Below are positions 16,096 to 18,158 of a DNA stretch of 18,158 nucleotides, in pieces. The stretch comes from Bacillota bacterium. GTDB lineage: Bacteria; Bacillota; Dethiobacteria; DTU022. The notes below the pieces were generated by a model that made no database searches, was not told where the DNA came from, and saw nothing but the letters and a program-made list of their open reading frames with translations. The translations under genes and the position numbers were made by a program. The stretch covers positions 1 to 18,158 of the forward strand of contig JAAZIG010000009.1 in NCBI GenBank assembly GCA_012510325.1. Direction: 5' to 3'. Each line of letters starts with the position of its first letter. The first letter of the stretch is position 1.

Positions 16096-16147
16096 GCACC
16101 GCAATCTCTTTTCGGTTCCAGGCAAAGCGGGTTGTCCCGTTGCTGTT

Positions 16148-16180
16148 GGGGCATACTATGAGCCCCGGTATATTGCCGGG
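16148..16180 (+). promoter_or_regulatory. Two overlapping, mutually exclusive hairpins before the GH57-like gene
   Basis: GGGGC (16148-16152) can pair with GCCCC (16162-16166), or CCCGG (16164-16168) can pair with CCGGG (16176-16180); the two stems share bases 16164-16166. Neither is followed by a T-run. This could be a weak attenuator or a chance arrangement in GC-rich DNA. Confidence 0.25.
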
Positions 16181-16226
16181 CGATAAACGCCGCCTTCAAT
16201 GGGCCCAAGGAGAGAGATGCGAACAG

Positions 16227-18158
16227 ATGAAAGATCTCTACGTGATTCTGGCATTTCATGGCCATGAGCTTCTCTGGGATTTACCGGAGAGGCTTCTTTC
16301 TTATCTGGAAGATGGAAATCCGATGAAGGGGACCGTTCTCGACGCCAACTATATCAAGAAAAGAGAGGAGGAGGGACGCGACCTTTATACTCTCGGTATT
16401 CAACTGGGTGAGAAACTGGATGCGCCGATCTGTGTCGAATATAGCAATGAACTGCTTCACCAGATTCACGAGGTCGCTCCGGAAATTTTCGAGCGGATCA
16501 AGAGTGCTTTTCACAGCGGCCGCCTCTACCCCATCTACGGACATGCTCATCACACTCACGTCTCCCTGTTAAAAGAAATGGAGATTTCCCAGGAAATAAT
16601 CTGGAATATGCAGTATTTGCACGAATATATGGAGGTACCGCCCCCCAAATATAAGGGCTGTTTTTCGCCCGAAGCCTCCTACAGTTTTGACAAGCTGAAC
16701 GGTATTACCGGGGCCAATATCGACTATGTGATCTTCCCCCATCTCCAGGAGAAAAAAGTGCCCTTTGAGCTGAGCGGACCTGGCGATCACCTCTACAAAC
16801 CCTTCTGGTTAAGCAGCTCCCACCGCTCCCTGCTCGCTTTCCCCCGCAATTTCCCCATCTCCCAGGAGATCTGGCGGCCGATTACCCGGATGAAGCGGGA
16901 AGAGGTTAAAAATCAGGGTTACAAGCTGGGCGATTACCCGGTTTTCTTTAATGAATATTTAAGCGGCCGGCGCGAGCCCTTTCCCATCAGCATGGAAGAA
17001 GGGGTCGCCCTATACCAGGGGGTTTTGCGACAGGAGCTGAACCAGGCGCCCCCCGACGCCGTGCTCCTGTATATTCAGGATCTCGAGCTGATGGATTTCG
17101 GAGATCTGGCGATGGAGATCATTATCCGAGCCTGGCAGCAACTGTTGGTTGAGGATCGCGAGAGCTACCGGGTGCACTTCGTCACTCCGGAAGAATATAT
17201 CGACGAGATTTTGAAAGTGGAGGGCTTTGAGCAGCTTCCTGAGGTCAAATTTCAGCAGATCTGTTGGGCGCCGGAGATCAGGTTGGTCCTGAGGGCGGAC
17301 GGTCATTATCCCCCCCTGGGAGTGGATGGAGGAGATCGCTATTCCCTTGAAAAGAGCGGCCTTTATCGCAACCCGCTTATCTTCTGGGAAAACGGCAAAT
17401 ATTTCTGCGGCATCTGCGACACCCTGGTGGAGAACTTCAAGATTACGGAGAATATTCCTGTGCAGGCTGTCAGGCTGAGCGAGACTGGATACGATCTGGC
17501 CCGCGAGGATCTTGATACTCAGATTGTGCTCTACCGGCGGCTGATGAAACGAGCTTGCAATTGGGGCTGGCGTCCCACCGAAGGCCGCCAGAAGCGTCCC
17601 TGCCTGGACGGCTATCTGCTCTGCGCAGCCTTGTTGAAAAAGATTGATCGGTGCCCCGATCTGTTTATCCTGTGCCGTGAACTGAAACCGCTTGATCCCA
17701 GGGATATTGCCGGACTTGTCGAGACGCTGAAGGTATTTGTGGACAGACGGGTCGATTACCTGCGTTTCGGTTTGGAGAAATATATGGCCGAACACGGGGG
17801 CGAATTCTCGGAGGTTTATCGGTTCTTTGAAGAGGTGGAGCGGTGGAAGGAGGTCGCCGTGCAGAAGGCGACCGGGCTTTATCAAGTCAACAGCAGTGAA
17901 AACATGACCGCCATCACCAGAATGAAGCAGCTGCTCTCCTTGATGCAGGAGTACTGCCAGGCGCTGTTCATGGCTACAGAATTCCTGCAAAAGGTCTGGG
18001 GAGAGCTGCCTGATGTGGAGTTCATCGTCGACCGGATGTATGAATACCTTTATGAACTTTACCCGCCGCTTTTTCCGGAGATGATCAACCGGATCGACGC
18101 CATGTCCGAAGGCGATCTGGAGCGCTACTTTACTGCCCTGGACAGAGAGGAGCTCCGC
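16227..18158 (+). CDS. Glycoside hydrolase family 57-like protein (3' end outside the window)
   Basis: The frame is open from ATG 16227 to the right edge, giving 644 codons with no stop, so the C-terminus is missing. The N-terminal region resembles the GH57 (alpha/beta)7-barrel domain. It has FHGHELLW at 10-17 (H11, H13), YGHAHHTHVSLL around 104-115, and SPEASYSF with E149 in the position expected of the family's catalytic glutamate. A DANYIKKREEEGRDLYTLG segment and a WAPEIRLVLRADG stretch follow. The C-terminal half is helical and unassigned. GH57 enzymes act on alpha-glucans (amylase, branching enzyme, 4-alpha-glucanotransferase), but this divergent form may do something else. The start is uncertain: AAGGAG at 16207-16212 is 14 bases from this ATG, and an in-frame ATG at 16158 would add 23 residues that look non-coding. 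Confidence 0.8.
   Translation, partial: MKDLYVILAFHGHELLWDLPERLLSYLEDGNPMKGTVLDANYIKKREEEGRDLYTLGIQLGEKLDAPICVEYSNELLHQIHEVAPEIFERIKSAFHSGRLYPIYGHAHHTHVSLLKEMEISQEIIWNMQYLHEYMEVPPPKYKGCFSPEASYSFDKLNGITGANIDYVIFPHLQEKKVPFELSGPGDHLYKPFWLSSSHRSLLAFPRNFPISQEIWRPITRMKREEVKNQGYKLGDYPVFFNEYLSGRREPFPISMEEGVALYQGVLRQELNQAPPDAVLLYIQDLELMDFGDLAMEIIIRAWQQLLVEDRESYRVHFVTPEEYIDEILKVEGFEQLPEVKFQQICWAPEIRLVLRADGHYPPLGVDGGDRYSLEKSGLYRNPLIFWENGKYFCGICDTLVENFKITENIPVQAVRLSETGYDLAREDLDTQIVLYRRLMKRACNWGWRPTEGRQKRPCLDGYLLCAALLKKIDRCPDLFILCRELKPLDPRDIAGLVETLKVFVDRRVDYLRFGLEKYMAEHGGEFSEVYRFFEEVERWKEVAVQKATGLYQVNSSENMTAITRMKQLLSLMQEYCQALFMATEFLQKVWGELPDVEFIVDRMYEYLYELYPPLFPEMINRIDAMSEGDLERYFTALDREELR

Noticed and set aside
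17010..17990. 326-codon minus-strand frame at the right end
   Set aside because: It is fully antisense to the GH57-like gene, which has family motifs and an uninterrupted frame.

Overview
The window is a GC-rich chromosomal segment, densely coded on both strands, with short gaps, strong AGGAGG-type ribosome binding sites and several GTG/TTG starts. The gene content suggests an anaerobic member of the Bacillota (a clostridial, acetogenic or syntrophic lineage). The clues are a stand-alone corrinoid methionine-synthase activation-domain protein, a two-gene minimal SUF-like Fe-S system, a FakA/FakB pair, a free-standing pyruvate-kinase C-terminal domain and a 4-hydroxybutyrate-type CoA-transferase. 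The taxonomic call is inference. No rRNA, tRNA, CRISPR array, transposase or integrase was seen.

Left part (1-2546): the C-terminal half of an MFS transporter (OFA-like) is followed, after a 140-base leader with inverted repeats, by a radical SAM protein with extra C-terminal cysteines. A B12-dependent methionine-synthase activation-domain protein faces it convergently.

Centre (2852-9494): a complete four-gene jetABCD operon, i.e. a Wadjet anti-plasmid SMC system. JetA (kleisin-like), JetB (KITE/MksE-like) and JetC (SMC ATPase) would form a loop-extruding complex, and JetD (Toprim nuclease) would cut the trapped circular DNA. The genes are coupled by 14-base and 10-base overlaps and one 28-base gap. 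The Walker A, ABC signature, Walker B and Toprim residues are all present, so the system looks functional. JetA does not resemble the type I (DUF3375) form, so this is probably a type II or III Wadjet. This is the most notable system here, but it belongs to a known class.

Right part (9566-18158): on the minus strand lie smsC-smsB (SufC/SufB-like minimal Fe-S assembly), fakB-fakA (fatty-acid kinase pair, overlapping by 4 bases) and a pyruvate-kinase alpha/beta-domain protein. Divergent from the last, on the plus strand, are a CoA-transferase and a GH57-like glycoside hydrolase that runs off the right edge. Apart from Wadjet this is ordinary metabolic content. I found no convincing evidence of a wholly undescribed system. 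The leads most worth a second look are the non-type-I Wadjet operon, the radical SAM gene with its structured leader, and the cysteine clusters at the ends of SmsC and the B12-activation protein.
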